A DNA stretch of 64,000 nucleotides. Origin: Streptomyces sp. Y2F8-2 (lineage in GTDB: Bacteria > Actinomycetota > Actinomycetes > Streptomycetales > Streptomycetaceae). Location of the stretch: NCBI RefSeq assembly GCF_014905555.1, contig NZ_BNGS01000004.1, positions 124,001 to 188,000 of the forward strand, given 5' to 3'. The position numbers and the translations under genes are program-made. The notes beneath the pieces were generated by a model, which saw nothing but the letters and a program-made list of their open reading frames with translations, was not told where the DNA came from and made no database searches. Of this stretch, positions 1-9,714 are shown piece after piece. Numbering within the stretch: position 1 is the stretch's first letter; every line of letters begins with the position of its first letter.

Positions 1-60
1 CAGTACCGCGAGCACAGCGGTGGCGGCGGTGGCGGTCGAGCGAGTGCGGGTGAGCTTCAT
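1..60 (-). CDS. N-terminus of a putative secreted protein (cut by window edge)
   Basis: Only the first 20 codons lie in the window, reading MKLTRTRSTATAATAVLAVL. A basic start (K, R, R) followed by an Ala/Val-rich stretch is a typical Streptomyces Sec signal peptide. The ATG at 60 is preceded by AAAGGAG (72-78, complement strand), which supports the start. The mature protein lies outside the window, so its function cannot be told. Confidence 0.6.
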   Translation of the reverse strand, partial: MKLTRTRSTATAATAVLAVL

Positions 61-79
61 GGCCGTGTTGTCTCCTTTG

Positions 80-929
80 GCGGGGCGGAGGACCGCGGGG
101 CGACGATGAGAGGGAGGCGAACTCGCCCGCAGACCGGGGACGGGCGAGGCCGCGGGCCGGGCAGACGTGGGCCCGGCACAAGGCGGTGCGGACCGCGCCC
201 GTGGGGACGGACGTGAGGGACAGCCGGTGCCGAGAAACGGAGGGCCAGCGGTCGTACTTGTCCGACCGCACGGACCCCTGGAACGCTGGGCCATACCTCC
301 GATGTCTCTCGGACGCCGAGGACGTTACGACCGCGTTGCCGACGTTGACAAGAGTCCGCCACAACTGAATTGCGCCGCATTGACGGCGCGAGCCTCCGCA
401 GCCCCGTTCGAACGAGTCGGCAGCCGGCCGCGTCCCTTCCCGACCTGCAGCTTTGCCCGGTCGGTCGACCGGGCCGCGGCGAGCGATTCAGTCTCACGAT
501 TCGGCAACGACCGCTGCGGCCGGTCAGCCGCGGCGTCGGCGGAACGGCGTGCCGAGGCTCCCGGGGCCCCTCCGGCTCATGTCGGGTATGCCCGACCGTG
601 GTTACCGCCATCGGGGCTTGCCGTGCGCGGCCCTGCCCCACTCATCGGAGGAAGCATCCACGGGCCGTCCCGACTTCGGTTTCGGTGTCGGCCTGAGGCC
701 GTACAAATGGCGGCGCACTACAGACGGCACGGGAAGACATCCTAGGTATCCGTTGTCAGGCGGCTCCCGGTGCGTCTACAGTCGCGATGCCGCCATACAT
801 CGGATGACTCGGTCGAGTATTCGCTGAGGCTCTCCGCAGGGCTCCGTTTCAGGGCACAGCTGGCGGCACGGCCTGTACGAGCGGCCGTCACCTCCATCCG
901 AAAAACCGCGCACGGCAAGGGAACCGCCA
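80..929. other. 850-bp intergenic region between divergent genes
   Basis: No convincing gene is seen: reading frames here lack ribosome-binding sites, recognisable motifs and Streptomyces-like third-position bias. A short inverted repeat GTCGGG-TATG-CCCGAC lies at 581-596. A promoter-like pair lies at 753-782 and is listed separately. The region must hold the promoters of the secreted-protein gene (leftward) and of the sugar operon starting at 930 (rightward). Confidence 0.5.
753..782 (+). promoter_or_regulatory. Candidate promoter of the sugar-acid operon
   Basis: TTGTCA (753-758) and TACAGT (777-782) are separated by 18 bp and resemble a vegetative -35/-10 pair. The element is about 150 bp before the GTG at 930, which implies a leader of roughly 140 nt. 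This is seen by eye only. Confidence 0.3.
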
Positions 930-1781
930 GTGAAACTGCTACGAGTCGGCGCCCCCGGCGAAGAACGGCCCGCTGTCCGCACCGACGACGGCCGGCTGCT
1001 GGACCTGTCCTCCGTGACCCCCGACATCGACGGTGCGTTCCTCGCCTCGGACGGCGTCGACCGTGTCCGCACGGCGATCGCGGCAGGACGTCTTCCCGCG
1101 CTGGAGGCGGACGGCCCGCGGATCGGACCGCCCGTCGCGCGCCCCGGCAAGATCGTCTGCGTCGGTCTCAACTACCGGGACCACGCCGCCGAGACGGGCG
1201 CGGCGATTCCCGTACGGCCGGTGGTGTTCATGAAGGACCCGGGCACCGTCGTCGGCCCCTACGACGAGGTGCTCGTCCCCCGTGGCTCGGTGAAGACCGA
1301 CTGGGAGGTCGAGCTGGCGGTCGTCATCGGCCGACGGGCACGCTACCTGGACGGCCCTCAGGCCGCGCGGGACGTGATCGCCGGGTACGCGATCAGTCAT
1401 GACGTCTCCGAGCGGGAGTTCCAGCTGGAGTACTCCCCGCAGTGGGACCTCGGCAAGTCCTGCGAGACCTTCAACCCGCTCGGCCCGTGGCTGGTCACCG
1501 CGGACGAGGTCGGAGACCCGCAGAGCCTCGGACTGCACCTGAGCGTCAACGGCGTGAAGCGGCAGAGCGGGCACACCAGCGACATGATCTTCCCGGTCGA
1601 CCACATCGTGGCGTACCTGAGCCAGTACATGGTGCTGGAGCCGGGCGACGTGATCAACACGGGTACGCCCGCAGGTGTGGCCCTCGGTCTGCCCGGCACG
1701 CCCTACCTCCGCCCCGGCGACACCGTCGAACTCTCCGTCGACAGGCTCGGCAGCCAGCGCCAGACCTTCGGCCAAGCATGA
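930..1781 (+). CDS. FAH-family hydrolase, probable 2,4-diketo-3-deoxy-L-fuconate hydrolase
   Basis: A 283-aa fumarylacetoacetate hydrolase-fold protein. The family signatures are visible: [11 protein letters not shown] near residue 75, the acidic metal-binding stretch [19 protein letters not shown] and a C-terminal GTPAGVALG. Known members cleave or hydrolyse 2,4-diketo acids using a divalent metal. In the non-phosphorylating L-fucose pathway of Xanthomonas, such an enzyme splits 2,4-diketo-3-deoxy-L-fuconate into pyruvate and L-lactate. That role is inferred from the next three genes. The GTG start has AAGGGA upstream. The stop overlaps the next start (ATGA). Alternative: 2-hydroxyhepta-2,4-diene-1,7-dioate isomerase-like activity. 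Confidence 0.85.
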   Translation: MKLLRVGAPGEERPAVRTDDGRLLDLSSVTPDIDGAFLASDGVDRVRTAIAAGRLPALEADGPRIGPPVARPGKIVCVGLNYRDHAAETGAAIPVRPVVFMKDPGTVVGPYDEVLVPRGSVKTDWEVELAVVIGRRARYLDGPQAARDVIAGYAISHDVSEREFQLEYSPQWDLGKSCETFNPLGPWLVTADEVGDPQSLGLHLSVNGVKRQSGHTSDMIFPVDHIVAYLSQYMVLEPGDVINTGTPAGVALGLPGTPYLRPGDTVELSVDRLGSQRQTFGQA

Positions 1782-3130
1782 AAGGCACCCCCTTGACTGC
1801 CAACTCAGCCCGGATCACCGCGGTCGACACGTACGACGTCCGCTTCCCCACCTCGCGGGAACTGGACGGTTCCGACGCGATGAACCCGGACCCCGACTAC
1901 TCCGCTGCCTACATCGTGCTGCGCACCGACGCGCCCGACGGACTCGAGGGCCACGGCTTCACCTTCACCATCGGACGTGGCAACGACGTGCAGGTCGCCG
2001 CGATCGGAGCCCTGCGGCCCCACATCGTGGGCCGCTCCGTGGCGGAGCTCTGTGCCGACCCCGGCTCGCTCAGCCGCGACCTGATCGGCGACAGCCAGCT
2101 GCGCTGGCTCGGCCCCGAGAAGGGGGTGATGCACATGGCGATCGGTGCCGTGGTCAACGCCGTGTGGGACCTGGCCGCCAAGCGGGCCGGGCAGCCGCTG
2201 TGGCGGCTGCTCGCCCACGCCGAACCTGAGTGGCTGGTCTCCCAGGTCGACTTCCGGTACATCGCCGACGCCCTCACTCCCGAGGACGCTCTCGCTCTTC
2301 TGCGCGGAGGCCGGGCGGGGCTCGCCGAGCGTGAGGCGACGCTCCTCGAGCGCGGCTACCCGGGTTACACCACCTCACCGGGCTGGCTCGGTTACTCCGA
2401 CGACAAGCTCACCCGACTGGCCAAGCAGGCCGTCGCCGACGGGTTCACCCAGATCAAACTGAAGGTCGGCGCCGACCTCCAGGACGACATCCGGAGGCTG
2501 CGCATCGCTCGTGCCGCCGTCGGCGACGACATCCGCATCGCCGTCGACGCCAACCAGCGGTGGAACGTGGACGAGGCGATCGAGTGGACCAACGCGCTCG
2601 CCGAGTTCGGGCCCTACTGGATCGAGGAGCCCACCAGCCCCGACGACGTCCTCGGACACGCGACCGTACGCCAGGCGGTGGCCCCCGTGAAGGTCGCCAC
2701 CGGCGAGCACGTGCAGAACCGCATCGTGTTCAAGCAGCTCCTCCAGGCCGGCGCCATCGACGTGCTGCAGATCGACGCCGCCCGCGTCGGCGGAGTCAAC
2801 GAGAACCTGGCGATCCTGCTGCTCGCCGCGAAATTCGGGGTGCCGGTGTGCCCGCACGCCGGCGGGGTGGGATTGTGCGAGCTGGTCCAACACCTGTCGA
2901 TGTTCGACTACCTGGTCCTGTCCGGCACCACCGAGAACCGGGTCGTCGAGTACGTCGACCACCTCCACCAGCACTTCACCGCGCCCGTGGTGATGCGCGA
3001 CGGCCACTACACCGCCCCACTCGCCCCAGGCTTCTCCGCCACCATGCGGGAGGAGTCCATCGCCGCTTACCACTTCCCGGACGGGACTTTCTGGGTCGCC
3101 GACCGTGCCCGGATGGAAGGTGTCTCATGA
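1778..3130 (+). CDS. L-fuconate dehydratase (enolase superfamily)
   Basis: A 450-aa member of the mandelate-racemase branch of the enolase superfamily, close to L-fuconate dehydratase in length and motifs. The KxK catalytic motif (IKLKVG), metal ligands in [18 protein letters not shown] and ATGEHV, and the catalytic His in CPHAGGVGL appear in the expected order. It would dehydrate L-fuconate to 2-keto-3-deoxy-L-fuconate. The ATG at 1778 overlaps the previous stop, and its own stop overlaps the next start, so the operon is translationally coupled. The neighbours supply the preceding and following steps of the same pathway, which strengthens the substrate call. Confidence 0.88.
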   Translation: MKGTPLTANSARITAVDTYDVRFPTSRELDGSDAMNPDPDYSAAYIVLRTDAPDGLEGHGFTFTIGRGNDVQVAAIGALRPHIVGRSVAELCADPGSLSRDLIGDSQLRWLGPEKGVMHMAIGAVVNAVWDLAAKRAGQPLWRLLAHAEPEWLVSQVDFRYIADALTPEDALALLRGGRAGLAEREATLLERGYPGYTTSPGWLGYSDDKLTRLAKQAVADGFTQIKLKVGADLQDDIRRLRIARAAVGDDIRIAVDANQRWNVDEAIEWTNALAEFGPYWIEEPTSPDDVLGHATVRQAVAPVKVATGEHVQNRIVFKQLLQAGAIDVLQIDAARVGGVNENLAILLLAAKFGVPVCPHAGGVGLCELVQHLSMFDYLVLSGTTENRVVEYVDHLHQHFTAPVVMRDGHYTAPLAPGFSATMREESIAAYHFPDGTFWVADRARMEGVS

Positions 3131-3900
3131 CCGATCTGTCAGGGCTCAGGGCCCTCGTCACCGGCGGCGCGTCCGGCATCGGGCTGGCCACGGCCCGCGC
3201 GTTCGCGGCGCACGGCGCCGCGGTGGCCGTACTCGACCTCGAACCGTCCCAGGTGCCCGAACCCCTGCACGCCCTCAAGGCCGACGTCCGGGACGACACC
3301 TCGGTACACCACGCCGTGCAGGAAGCGGCCGAGCGGCTCGGCGGTCTGGACATCCTCGTCAACAACGCGGGCATCGGCGCCGTCGGCACGGTCGAGGACA
3401 ACCCCGACGAACAGTGGCAGCTCGTCCTGGACGTCAACGTCCTCGGCATGGTCCGCACGACCCGCGCCGCCCTGCCGCATCTGCGGCGCGCTGCCACTGC
3501 CCGTCCGGGCACTGCGGCCGTCGTCAACACCGGCTCGATCGCCGCCACCGCCGGTCTTCCCCAGCGCGCCCTGTACTCCGCCAGCAAGGGCGCCGTCCTG
3601 TCGCTGACCCTCGCCATGGCCGCCGACCACGTCCGCGAGGGCATCCGCGTCAACTGCGTCAACCCGGGCACCGCCGACACCCCCTGGGTGACCCGGCTCC
3701 TGGAGGCCGCCGACGACCCCGACGCCGAACGCGCCGCCCTCAACGCACGCCAGCCGATGGGCCGCCTGGTCACCGCGGAGGAGATCGCAGCGGCCGTGGT
3801 CTACCTGGCTTCTCCCGCCGCCGCCTCCGTGACCGGTACCGTCCTCGCCGTCGACGGTGGCATGCAGGGGCTCAGGCTCCGCCCGGCGGCCGGCTCATGA
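3127..3900 (+). CDS. Short-chain dehydrogenase, probable 2-keto-3-deoxy-L-fuconate dehydrogenase
   Basis: A 257-aa classical SDR with the cofactor motif TGGASGIG, the structural NNAG motif, and catalytic Ser and Tyr-x-x-x-Lys (TGSIAAT, YSASK). An Asp after beta-2 (AVLDLE) suggests preference for NAD. By position between fuconate dehydratase and the FAH hydrolase pathway step, it should oxidise 2-keto-3-deoxy-L-fuconate at C4. It overlaps both neighbours by ATGA. The substrate is inferred from context, not from the sequence. Confidence 0.86.
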   Translation: MTDLSGLRALVTGGASGIGLATARAFAAHGAAVAVLDLEPSQVPEPLHALKADVRDDTSVHHAVQEAAERLGGLDILVNNAGIGAVGTVEDNPDEQWQLVLDVNVLGMVRTTRAALPHLRRAATARPGTAAVVNTGSIAATAGLPQRALYSASKGAVLSLTLAMAADHVREGIRVNCVNPGTADTPWVTRLLEAADDPDAERAALNARQPMGRLVTAEEIAAAVVYLASPAAASVTGTVLAVDGGMQGLRLRPAAGS

Positions 3901-4907
3901 GGACGGCGACACTGGGCGGCACCGGTGTCCGGGTCACCGAGCTGGCGTTCGGGGCCGCGGGCATCGGCAACCTCTACCGCCCGGTCGCCGACGAGGCGGC
4001 CTTCGCCGCGGTGAACGCCGCCTGGGACGCGGGCATCCGCACCTTCGACACAGCGCCCCACTACGGGCTCGGGCTGTCCGAGCGCCGTCTGGGCGCCGCG
4101 CTGCGCGGCCGCCCCCGGGACGCGTACACCGTGTCCACGAAGGTCGGGCGGCTGCTGCGACCGAACCCGCAGGGTGGTCGCGGCGACGACCTCGCGCACG
4201 GTTTCGCCGTACCCGACACCCACCAGCGGGTCTGGGACTTCAGCGCGGACGGGGTACTGCGCTCCCTGGAAGCGAGCCTGGACCGCCTCGGCCTGGACCG
4301 CGTCGACATCGCGCTGCTGCACGATCCCGACGACCACGCCGAGCAGGCCCTCACCGAGGCCTATCCGGCGCTGGAGCGGCTGCGTGACGAAGGCGTCGTC
4401 AAGGCCATCGGCATCGGAACGAACCAGTGCGCGCTGCCCGCCCGCTTCCTGCGTGAGACCGACATCGACGTGGTCCTGCTCGCCGGCCGCTACACCCTGC
4501 TCGAGCAGCAGGCGCTCGCCGAGGTACTGCCCGAGGCCGCCGCCAGTGGCCGGAGCCTGATCATCGGCGGCGTGTTCAACTCCGGGCTGCTGACCGACCC
4601 GAAGCCCGGGGCGACGTACGACTACACACCCGCCCCGCGCCCGGTCCTGGACCGAGCCCTGCACCTGAAGAGCGTCACCGAACGCCACGGTGTCCCGCTG
4701 CGCACCGCCGCCCTGCACTTCCCTTTCGGCCACTTGGCGGTCGCGAGCGTCCTGACCGGGGCACGCTCCGCCGAGGAGGTGCGCGACACCGTGGAGCAGC
4801 TGCGGCACCCGGTCCCGGCCGCGGTGTGGGACGAGCTGCGCGCCGAGGGCCTGCTGGCCCACGGCACGCCGACTCCCATCGCCCTGCCGCCGGAGGAGTC
4901 GCCATGA
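3897..4907 (+). CDS. Aldo/keto reductase, probable L-fucose (D-threo-aldose) dehydrogenase
   Basis: A 336-aa (alpha/beta)8 aldo/keto reductase. FDTAPHYGLGLSERRLG carries the catalytic Asp and Tyr, and TKVGRLL carries the Lys. The length and motifs fit the D-threo-aldose 1-dehydrogenase group, which oxidises L-fucose or D-arabinose to the lactone with NAD(P). It is the last intact gene of the coupled operon. The TGA overlaps a further ATG at 4904, but the frame opened there has no recognisable protein. The lactonase expected at this point is missing. Confidence 0.85.
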   Translation: MRTATLGGTGVRVTELAFGAAGIGNLYRPVADEAAFAAVNAAWDAGIRTFDTAPHYGLGLSERRLGAALRGRPRDAYTVSTKVGRLLRPNPQGGRGDDLAHGFAVPDTHQRVWDFSADGVLRSLEASLDRLGLDRVDIALLHDPDDHAEQALTEAYPALERLRDEGVVKAIGIGTNQCALPARFLRETDIDVVLLAGRYTLLEQQALAEVLPEAAASGRSLIIGGVFNSGLLTDPKPGATYDYTPAPRPVLDRALHLKSVTERHGVPLRTAALHFPFGHLAVASVLTGARSAEEVRDTVEQLRHPVPAAVWDELRAEGLLAHGTPTPIALPPEESP

Positions 4908-4972
4908 GGGTCGCCAGGAGCAGCCCGGCCGCCGCCGTCAGGCGGACCGCGGGATTGGCGCGTCGGGAGGTC

Positions 4973-5610
4973 TCAGGTGGTGGCCTGGGGTTGTGCCGGG
5001 CTGAGATGGGACACGGCGGTCTGTTCGGCGTGCGGGGCGAGGAGGCCCTGAAATTCGTCGGCTGCGACCTTGAGGAGATCGCCGTCCCGGTCGGCGTGGA
5101 GGGTTTCCAGGACGAAGGCGACGTGGGTGGAGTCCTCGGTGACGCGGGTGCGGTGGGCGTCGCGGTGGTTCCAATGGCGGGTCAGGACGCCGGTGGTGTC
5201 CGTTTAGATGATCTCGCCGGGTTGGAGTGCTCGACGGTGTCGGGTTCGCCGAGCGGGGTGAAGGACTCGGTGCCGTTCGCGTGGCGGATGTCGACGTCAC
5301 CGGTGACGTGGTCGAGGTCGAAGGCGCCTGCGGGCAGGCCGTGCCGGACGGAGACGGCGTTGTAGGAGTCGACGGCCGGGTTGATGCGCGGCAGGCTCCC
5401 CTTCTTCACGAGGCGGCGGCCGAGGGCGTCGACGCTGGGGCGGACGCGGCGCGGGTTGGTGCCGAAGGAGCGGTAGGCGGTGTGCCACGCCTCGATGCGC
5501 GGGTCGGTCTCGTCGGCGGGCCGCCAGGTGCCGTCGGCGAGCTGCTGCTCCACGCTCCCCGCGCAGCTCAGGACCGCGGCGAGGTGTACGCCCCGGCCAC
5601 CGGTTGGCGA
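4973..5610 (-). pseudogene. Decayed B3/B4 tRNA-binding-domain protein gene
   Basis: On the complement strand one frame (about 5608 down to 5216) encodes a PheRS beta-like B3/B4 domain with GSLPRINPAVDSYNAVSVRH, GAFDLDHVTGDVDIRHA and EHSNP. Homology continues in another frame as TDTTGVLTRHWNHRDAHRTR and VLETLHADRDGDLL down to a stop at 4973. A one-base deletion near 5213-5219 causes the frameshift, and TAC has become TAA at 5204-5206. The 5' end is also missing: an in-frame TAG lies at 5611-5613 and no family N-terminus is seen upstream. Stand-alone B3/B4 proteins may act in editing mischarged tRNA. The remnant lies antisense to and directly behind the sugar operon. Confidence 0.75.
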
Positions 5611-5639
5611 CTACCGGTCCCGGTCACAGGCCGGGCGCG

Positions 5640-6638
5640 TCAGCTGCGTGGCCGGGGCGTGAACCCGGCCTTCTCGTAGGCGGTGTCGATGAGCCGCATC
5701 GTCGACAGCGCGTCGTCCGCGTCCAGAGGCAGCGGCTGCCCGCCCCGCACCCGGGCCGCGAACGCCTCGAGCTGGTAGGTGTACGAGGACCTGCGTCCCA
5801 GCTCCTCCGTCCGTTCGCCGCTGCCCGTGCGCACCACGACCCGGTCGTCCTGGTGCGGCAGCACGAAGTCGAGCGCCGTGGCCTCACCCCGGGTGCCGAC
5901 CAGCCGGCACGTCGCCTGCCAGGTGCCGTGCACCATGGAACACCGCGCGGTCCCGGTCGCGCCGCCGGGGAAGGCCAGCTCCGCATCCAGCCAGGCGTCC
6001 ACGCCCGGAGCCTGCGGCCGTTCCCCACCGCGCGCCGAGACCACCTCGGGGGCGCCGCCGGCCCACGGGGCGAGCATCCGCTGGGCGTGCAGGGCGTAGC
6101 AGCCCAGGTCCATCACGGCGCCGCCGGCCAGCGCGAGTGACCAGCGCACGTCGTCGTCCGGTGGCGGGGGCATGACCACCACCGTCTCCACATGCCGCAG
6201 TTCGCCCAGTTCACCGGAGGCGAGCAGTTCGTGCAGCCGCCGGGTGACCGGGTGGAAGAGGTAGTGGAAGCCCTCCATGAACACCGTGCCCGCCAACGCC
6301 GCCGCGTCGCGCACCTCGGCAGCCTCCTCGGCGTTGCTCGCGGACGGCTTCTCGGTCAGCACATGCTTGCCCGCCTTCAGCGCCGCCAGGTTCCAGGGGC
6401 CGTGCAGGCCGTTGGCGAGCGGGTTGTAGACGACGTCGACCTCCGGGTCGGCGACGAGATCGGCGTACGAGCCGACGACCCGCTCCACGCCGTGGGCGTC
6501 GGCGAACGCCTGCGCCCGGTCCCGGTCACGCGCGGCCACCGCGACCAGACGGTGGCCGCCCGCGCGGGCCGGAGCCACGAGCGCCATGTCGGTGATGCGG
6601 GCCGCACCCAGCAGGCCGATCCTCAGCGGTTCGCTCAT
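5640..6638 (-). CDS. Gfo/Idh/MocA-family oxidoreductase
   Basis: A 332-aa NAD(P)-dependent oxidoreductase. The N-terminal Rossmann motif is GLLGAARI, the cofactor-proximal EKP motif is in HVLTEKPSAS, and the C-terminal alpha/beta substrate domain follows. Members oxidise sugars, cyclitols or sugar acids. It is the last gene of a leftward operon and starts 3 bp after the upstream dehydrogenase stop, with GTGAGG before the ATG. The substrate is unknown. Two such enzymes in one cassette suggest successive oxidation and epimerising reduction of one sugar. Confidence 0.85.
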   Translation of the reverse strand: MSEPLRIGLLGAARITDMALVAPARAGGHRLVAVAARDRDRAQAFADAHGVERVVGSYADLVADPEVDVVYNPLANGLHGPWNLAALKAGKHVLTEKPSASNAEEAAEVRDAAALAGTVFMEGFHYLFHPVTRRLHELLASGELGELRHVETVVVMPPPPDDDVRWSLALAGGAVMDLGCYALHAQRMLAPWAGGAPEVVSARGGERPQAPGVDAWLDAELAFPGGATGTARCSMVHGTWQATCRLVGTRGEATALDFVLPHQDDRVVVRTGSGERTEELGRRSSYTYQLEAFAARVRGGQPLPLDADDALSTMRLIDTAYEKAGFTPRPRS

Positions 6639-6641
6639 GCC

Positions 6642-7661
6642 TCACTTCACCTCGTCCATGCCCTGGCGCACCTCGTCCATCCGCACCGGTCGGTGCTCCG
6701 CCAGCGACAGTGTGCAGGCCTCGGCGACCCAGCTCGCCTCGATGGCGTCGGCCACCGTACACGGTGAGGGCCTGCGGCCCGCCACCATCTCGGTGAACGC
6801 GGCGAGTTCGGCGCGGTAGGCGTCCGCGAAGCGGTCCATGAAGAAGTGGTGCGGGGCACCGGCCGGGAAGGTGGCGCCCGGTTCCACGGACCGCAGTGGC
6901 AGCTTGTCCTCCAGGCCCACGGCGATGCTGTCCTTCATGCCGTGCAGCTCCAGACGTACGTCGTAACCGCGCGCGTTGTGCCTGGAGTTGGAGATCACGG
7001 CGAGGGTGCCGTCGTCCAGGGTGAGGATCGCGGAGGTGGTGTCGACGTCGCCCGCGGCCGCGATGTACGCGGCACCGCGGTTGCCGCCGGCCGCGTACAC
7101 CTCGGTGACCTCCCGCCCGGTCACCCAGCGCACGATGTCGAAGTCGTGCACCGAGCAGTCGCGGAAGATGCCCCCGGAGACCGCGATGTACGCCTCCGGC
7201 GGCGGCGCCGGGTCCAGGGTGGTGGAGCGCACGGTGTGCAGCGCGCCGAGTTCACCGGCGAGGACCGCCTCGCGCGCGGCGACACAGCCCGCGTCGAAGC
7301 GCCGGTTGTACCCGATCTGGACCTCGACGCCGCTGTCCCGCACCGCGCGCAGCACGGTCAGGCTCTCCTCGACGGTCTTCGCCACCGGCTTCTCGCAGAA
7401 GACGGGGATGCCCGCCCCGACGGCGGCGAGGATCAGCGCCGGGTGGGCGTCCGTGGCGGCGGCGATCACGACGCCGTCGACCCCGGAGGCGAAGAGCGCC
7501 TCGGGAGAGTCGACCGCCCTCGCCCCGAAACGCTCCGCCGCCGACGCGGTGGCCGCGGCCACGGGATCGGTGACCACCAGGGAGTCCACCGTGTCCAGTG
7601 CGGCGAGGGTGGCGGCGTGGAAGGCGCCGATCCGGCCGAGGCCCAGGATGCCGATACGCAT
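6642..7661 (-). CDS. Gfo/Idh/MocA-family oxidoreductase, inositol 2-dehydrogenase-like
   Basis: About 339 aa. The Rossmann motif GILGLGRIGAFHA is at the N-terminus and the EKP motif is in VFCEKPVAKT. DCSVHDFDIVRW contains the His/Asp region expected near the active site of IolG-type enzymes. The ATG at 7661 was chosen because GGAG lies 9 nt upstream. A TTG at 7676 would add five residues but places that site inside the gene. Probable substrate: myo-inositol or a related cyclitol or aldose. The gene lies between the SDR and the second Gfo/Idh/MocA gene. Confidence 0.85.
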   Translation of the reverse strand: MRIGILGLGRIGAFHAATLAALDTVDSLVVTDPVAAATASAAERFGARAVDSPEALFASGVDGVVIAAATDAHPALILAAVGAGIPVFCEKPVAKTVEESLTVLRAVRDSGVEVQIGYNRRFDAGCVAAREAVLAGELGALHTVRSTTLDPAPPPEAYIAVSGGIFRDCSVHDFDIVRWVTGREVTEVYAAGGNRGAAYIAAAGDVDTTSAILTLDDGTLAVISNSRHNARGYDVRLELHGMKDSIAVGLEDKLPLRSVEPGATFPAGAPHHFFMDRFADAYRAELAAFTEMVAGRRPSPCTVADAIEASWVAEACTLSLAEHRPVRMDEVRQGMDEVK

Positions 7662-7723
7662 GGGAAGTTGCTCCAATGACCGAGCTGCGAGAGCTGACGG
7701 GGCTGAGGGGTGAGGGGGAGGAT

Positions 7724-8482
7724 TCAGTCAAGTCCGCCGAAGACGATCTGGTCCCAGTCGATCACCGAACCGGTCACCACGCCGCTGCGGTCGGAGAGCA
7801 GGAAGACGACGAAGTCGGCGATCTCGTCGACCTGACCGAGCTTGCCCATCGGCACGGCCTCGGCCGCCTTCTCACGCCAGTCGTCCCCGGCGCCGTGGAA
7901 GGCCCGCTGGATCGCGTCCTCGCCCTCGGTGTCCGTCCAGCCGATGTTCAGTCCGTTGATCCGGACGCGGTCCCAGCGATGCGCGTGCGCGGCGTTGCGG
8001 GTGAGCCCCACCAGACCGGCCTTGGCGGCGACGTACGGGGCGAGGAACGGCTGCCCGCCGTGGGCCGAGGAAGTGATGATGTTGACGATGGTGCCGGGCG
8101 CGCCGCGGTCCACCATGTTCCGCACGGCCGCCTGCATCGCGAAGAACGGCGCCCGCAGATTGATCGCGACGTGCGCGTCGAAGAGTTCCGGCGTGGTGTC
8201 CAGCAGCGAACCGCGTGAGGTCAGCCCGGCCGCGTTCACCAGGCAGTCGATCCTGCCGCACAGGTCCACGACCTGTTCCACGCTGCCGCGCGCCTTCGCC
8301 GGATCCGCGAGGTCCGCCCGTACGAAGACCGCGCCGGTCTCCTTCGCGAACGCCTCGCCGGCGTCGGCCCTGCGCCCGGTGAAGACCACGCGCGCCCCCT
8401 CACGCAGGGCCGCCCGGACGACACCGGCGCCGACACCCTGGCTCCCGCCGTTGACGAGGACGACCTTGTCCTGAAGCAGCAT
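7724..8482 (-). CDS. Short-chain dehydrogenase/reductase
   Basis: A 252-aa SDR with NGGSQGVGAG in place of the usual TGxxxGxG motif, plus catalytic ITSSAHG and YVAAKAG. The ATG at 8482 follows AGGAAA at good spacing, while an upstream extension in the same frame lacks the family start. It belongs to the leftward cassette with the dioxygenase-like gene, whose stop is 11 bp upstream. The role is probably oxidation or reduction of a polyol intermediate; the substrate is unknown. Confidence 0.86.
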   Translation of the reverse strand: MLLQDKVVLVNGGSQGVGAGVVRAALREGARVVFTGRRADAGEAFAKETGAVFVRADLADPAKARGSVEQVVDLCGRIDCLVNAAGLTSRGSLLDTTPELFDAHVAINLRAPFFAMQAAVRNMVDRGAPGTIVNIITSSAHGGQPFLAPYVAAKAGLVGLTRNAAHAHRWDRVRINGLNIGWTDTEGEDAIQRAFHGAGDDWREKAAEAVPMGKLGQVDEIADFVVFLLSDRSGVVTGSVIDWDQIVFGGLD

Positions 8483-8493
8483 GTGATTTCCTG

Positions 8494-9657
8494 TCAGATC
8501 CGGCGGCGCCCGGCGGCCGCCCGCAGTTCCTGCCCCAGCCGCTCCGGGCTCCAGCCCTCGGCCACGGCCCGCCACACCGTGTCTGCCTGCGAGGGCGGTG
8601 CCAGCCCGTCGACCGGCGGGTCCAGGTCCAGATCGGTCGGGAAGGGATAGCCCTCGGCGCAGGCGGCGACCACCCGGCGCAGCCAGCCCTCGTCGGCGCC
8701 CTCTGCCTTGCGCCTCAGCAGCACCGGATACACCGCGTTCGACACCGCCTCGCGGTCCACGGTCTCCATGGCGCGGCCGAAGGCCGAGGAGATCTGCAAC
8801 AGGTTCGCCATCCGCCGGATGTCCGCGGATCTGTTGTGCCCGGCGGCGTGGAAGAGCGCGGGGTTGAAGAAGACCGCGTCCCCCTTCTGCAGGGGCAGTT
8901 GGACGTGGTGCTCCTCGAAGTACGCGATGAACTCAGGCCGCCGCCAGGCCAGATAGCCGGGCTCGTACTTCTGCGAGTGCGGCAGGTACAGCGTGGGTCC
9001 CGACTCCACGGGCATGTCGCAGTGCGCCACCGCGCCCTGCAGGGTCAGCACGGGGGAGAGCCGGTGGACGTGGGCCGGGTAGCGGGCCGCCTGCTCCTGG
9101 CGCAGGAATCCGAGGTGGTAGTCGCGGTGCACGCTCTGCGCCGTGCCGCCCGGGTTGACCTGGTTGATCTGCGAGGTGATCTGGTAGCCGGGGCCGAGCC
9201 AGGCCCCGGCGATCAGCGCCAGCATGTCGTTGCCGTAGTAGTCGGCGAACGTCACCGGATCGTGCGCGGCCATCTTGTCCAGCGCGCTCCACACCCGGTC
9301 GTTGGCGCCTGGCTTGGCGAAGTGGTCACCGCGGGCGGTGCCGGCCGCGCGCTCCCGCTCGATCAACGCGGTGAAGACGGCGCTCGCACGGTCCACCACA
9401 TCGAGGTCGGGGAACGCGCGCTTGAGCACCACGATCCCGGGCCCGGCCAGCAGGGCCCGCACCCACTCCGTCCGTACCTGCTCCGGCCCGGCGGCCCGCA
9501 GCCGGTCGCTGTCGTACACGAGGACGTTCTGCTCGACCCCGTCGGCGAGCGGGTATTCGGCCGGATCGGTGCGCTCGTCGACCAGGGAACGGAAGGCGTC
9601 GAGGTCGCAGTCCTCCTCGCGCAGCCAGATCCCGGGTCCCGCGGTGGTGAGAGACAT
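8494..9657 (-). CDS. Phytanoyl-CoA dioxygenase-family protein (Fe(II)/2-oxoglutarate oxygenase)
   Basis: A 387-aa protein with a double-stranded beta-helix oxygenase pattern. SVHRDYHLGF supplies the HxD iron ligands. FHAAGHNRSADIRRMANL supplies the distal His and a basic residue for 2-oxoglutarate. The ATG at 9657 follows AAGGA; longer versions of the frame lack a site. It is the promoter-proximal gene of the leftward cassette and would hydroxylate the substrate entering the pathway. It is divergent from the LacI gene, which is its likely regulator. The substrate is not known. Confidence 0.82.
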   Translation of the reverse strand: MSLTTAGPGIWLREEDCDLDAFRSLVDERTDPAEYPLADGVEQNVLVYDSDRLRAAGPEQVRTEWVRALLAGPGIVVLKRAFPDLDVVDRASAVFTALIERERAAGTARGDHFAKPGANDRVWSALDKMAAHDPVTFADYYGNDMLALIAGAWLGPGYQITSQINQVNPGGTAQSVHRDYHLGFLRQEQAARYPAHVHRLSPVLTLQGAVAHCDMPVESGPTLYLPHSQKYEPGYLAWRRPEFIAYFEEHHVQLPLQKGDAVFFNPALFHAAGHNRSADIRRMANLLQISSAFGRAMETVDREAVSNAVYPVLLRRKAEGADEGWLRRVVAACAEGYPFPTDLDLDPPVDGLAPPSQADTVWRAVAEGWSPERLGQELRAAAGRRRI

Positions 9658-9714
9658 CGCGGAGTCCTTTCGCCGTGCCGTCGTTTCCGCCAGTCTTGTG
9701 AACCCGGACCCCTC

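Noticed and set aside
167..827. Overlapping small frames in the first intergenic region
   Set aside because: No ribosome-binding sites, homology or consistent third-position bias.
4904..5365. Possible lactonase gene starting at the ATGA after the aldo/keto reductase
   Set aside because: The translated sequence shows no amidohydrolase motif such as HxH and has the composition of an antisense frame of the B3/B4 remnant.
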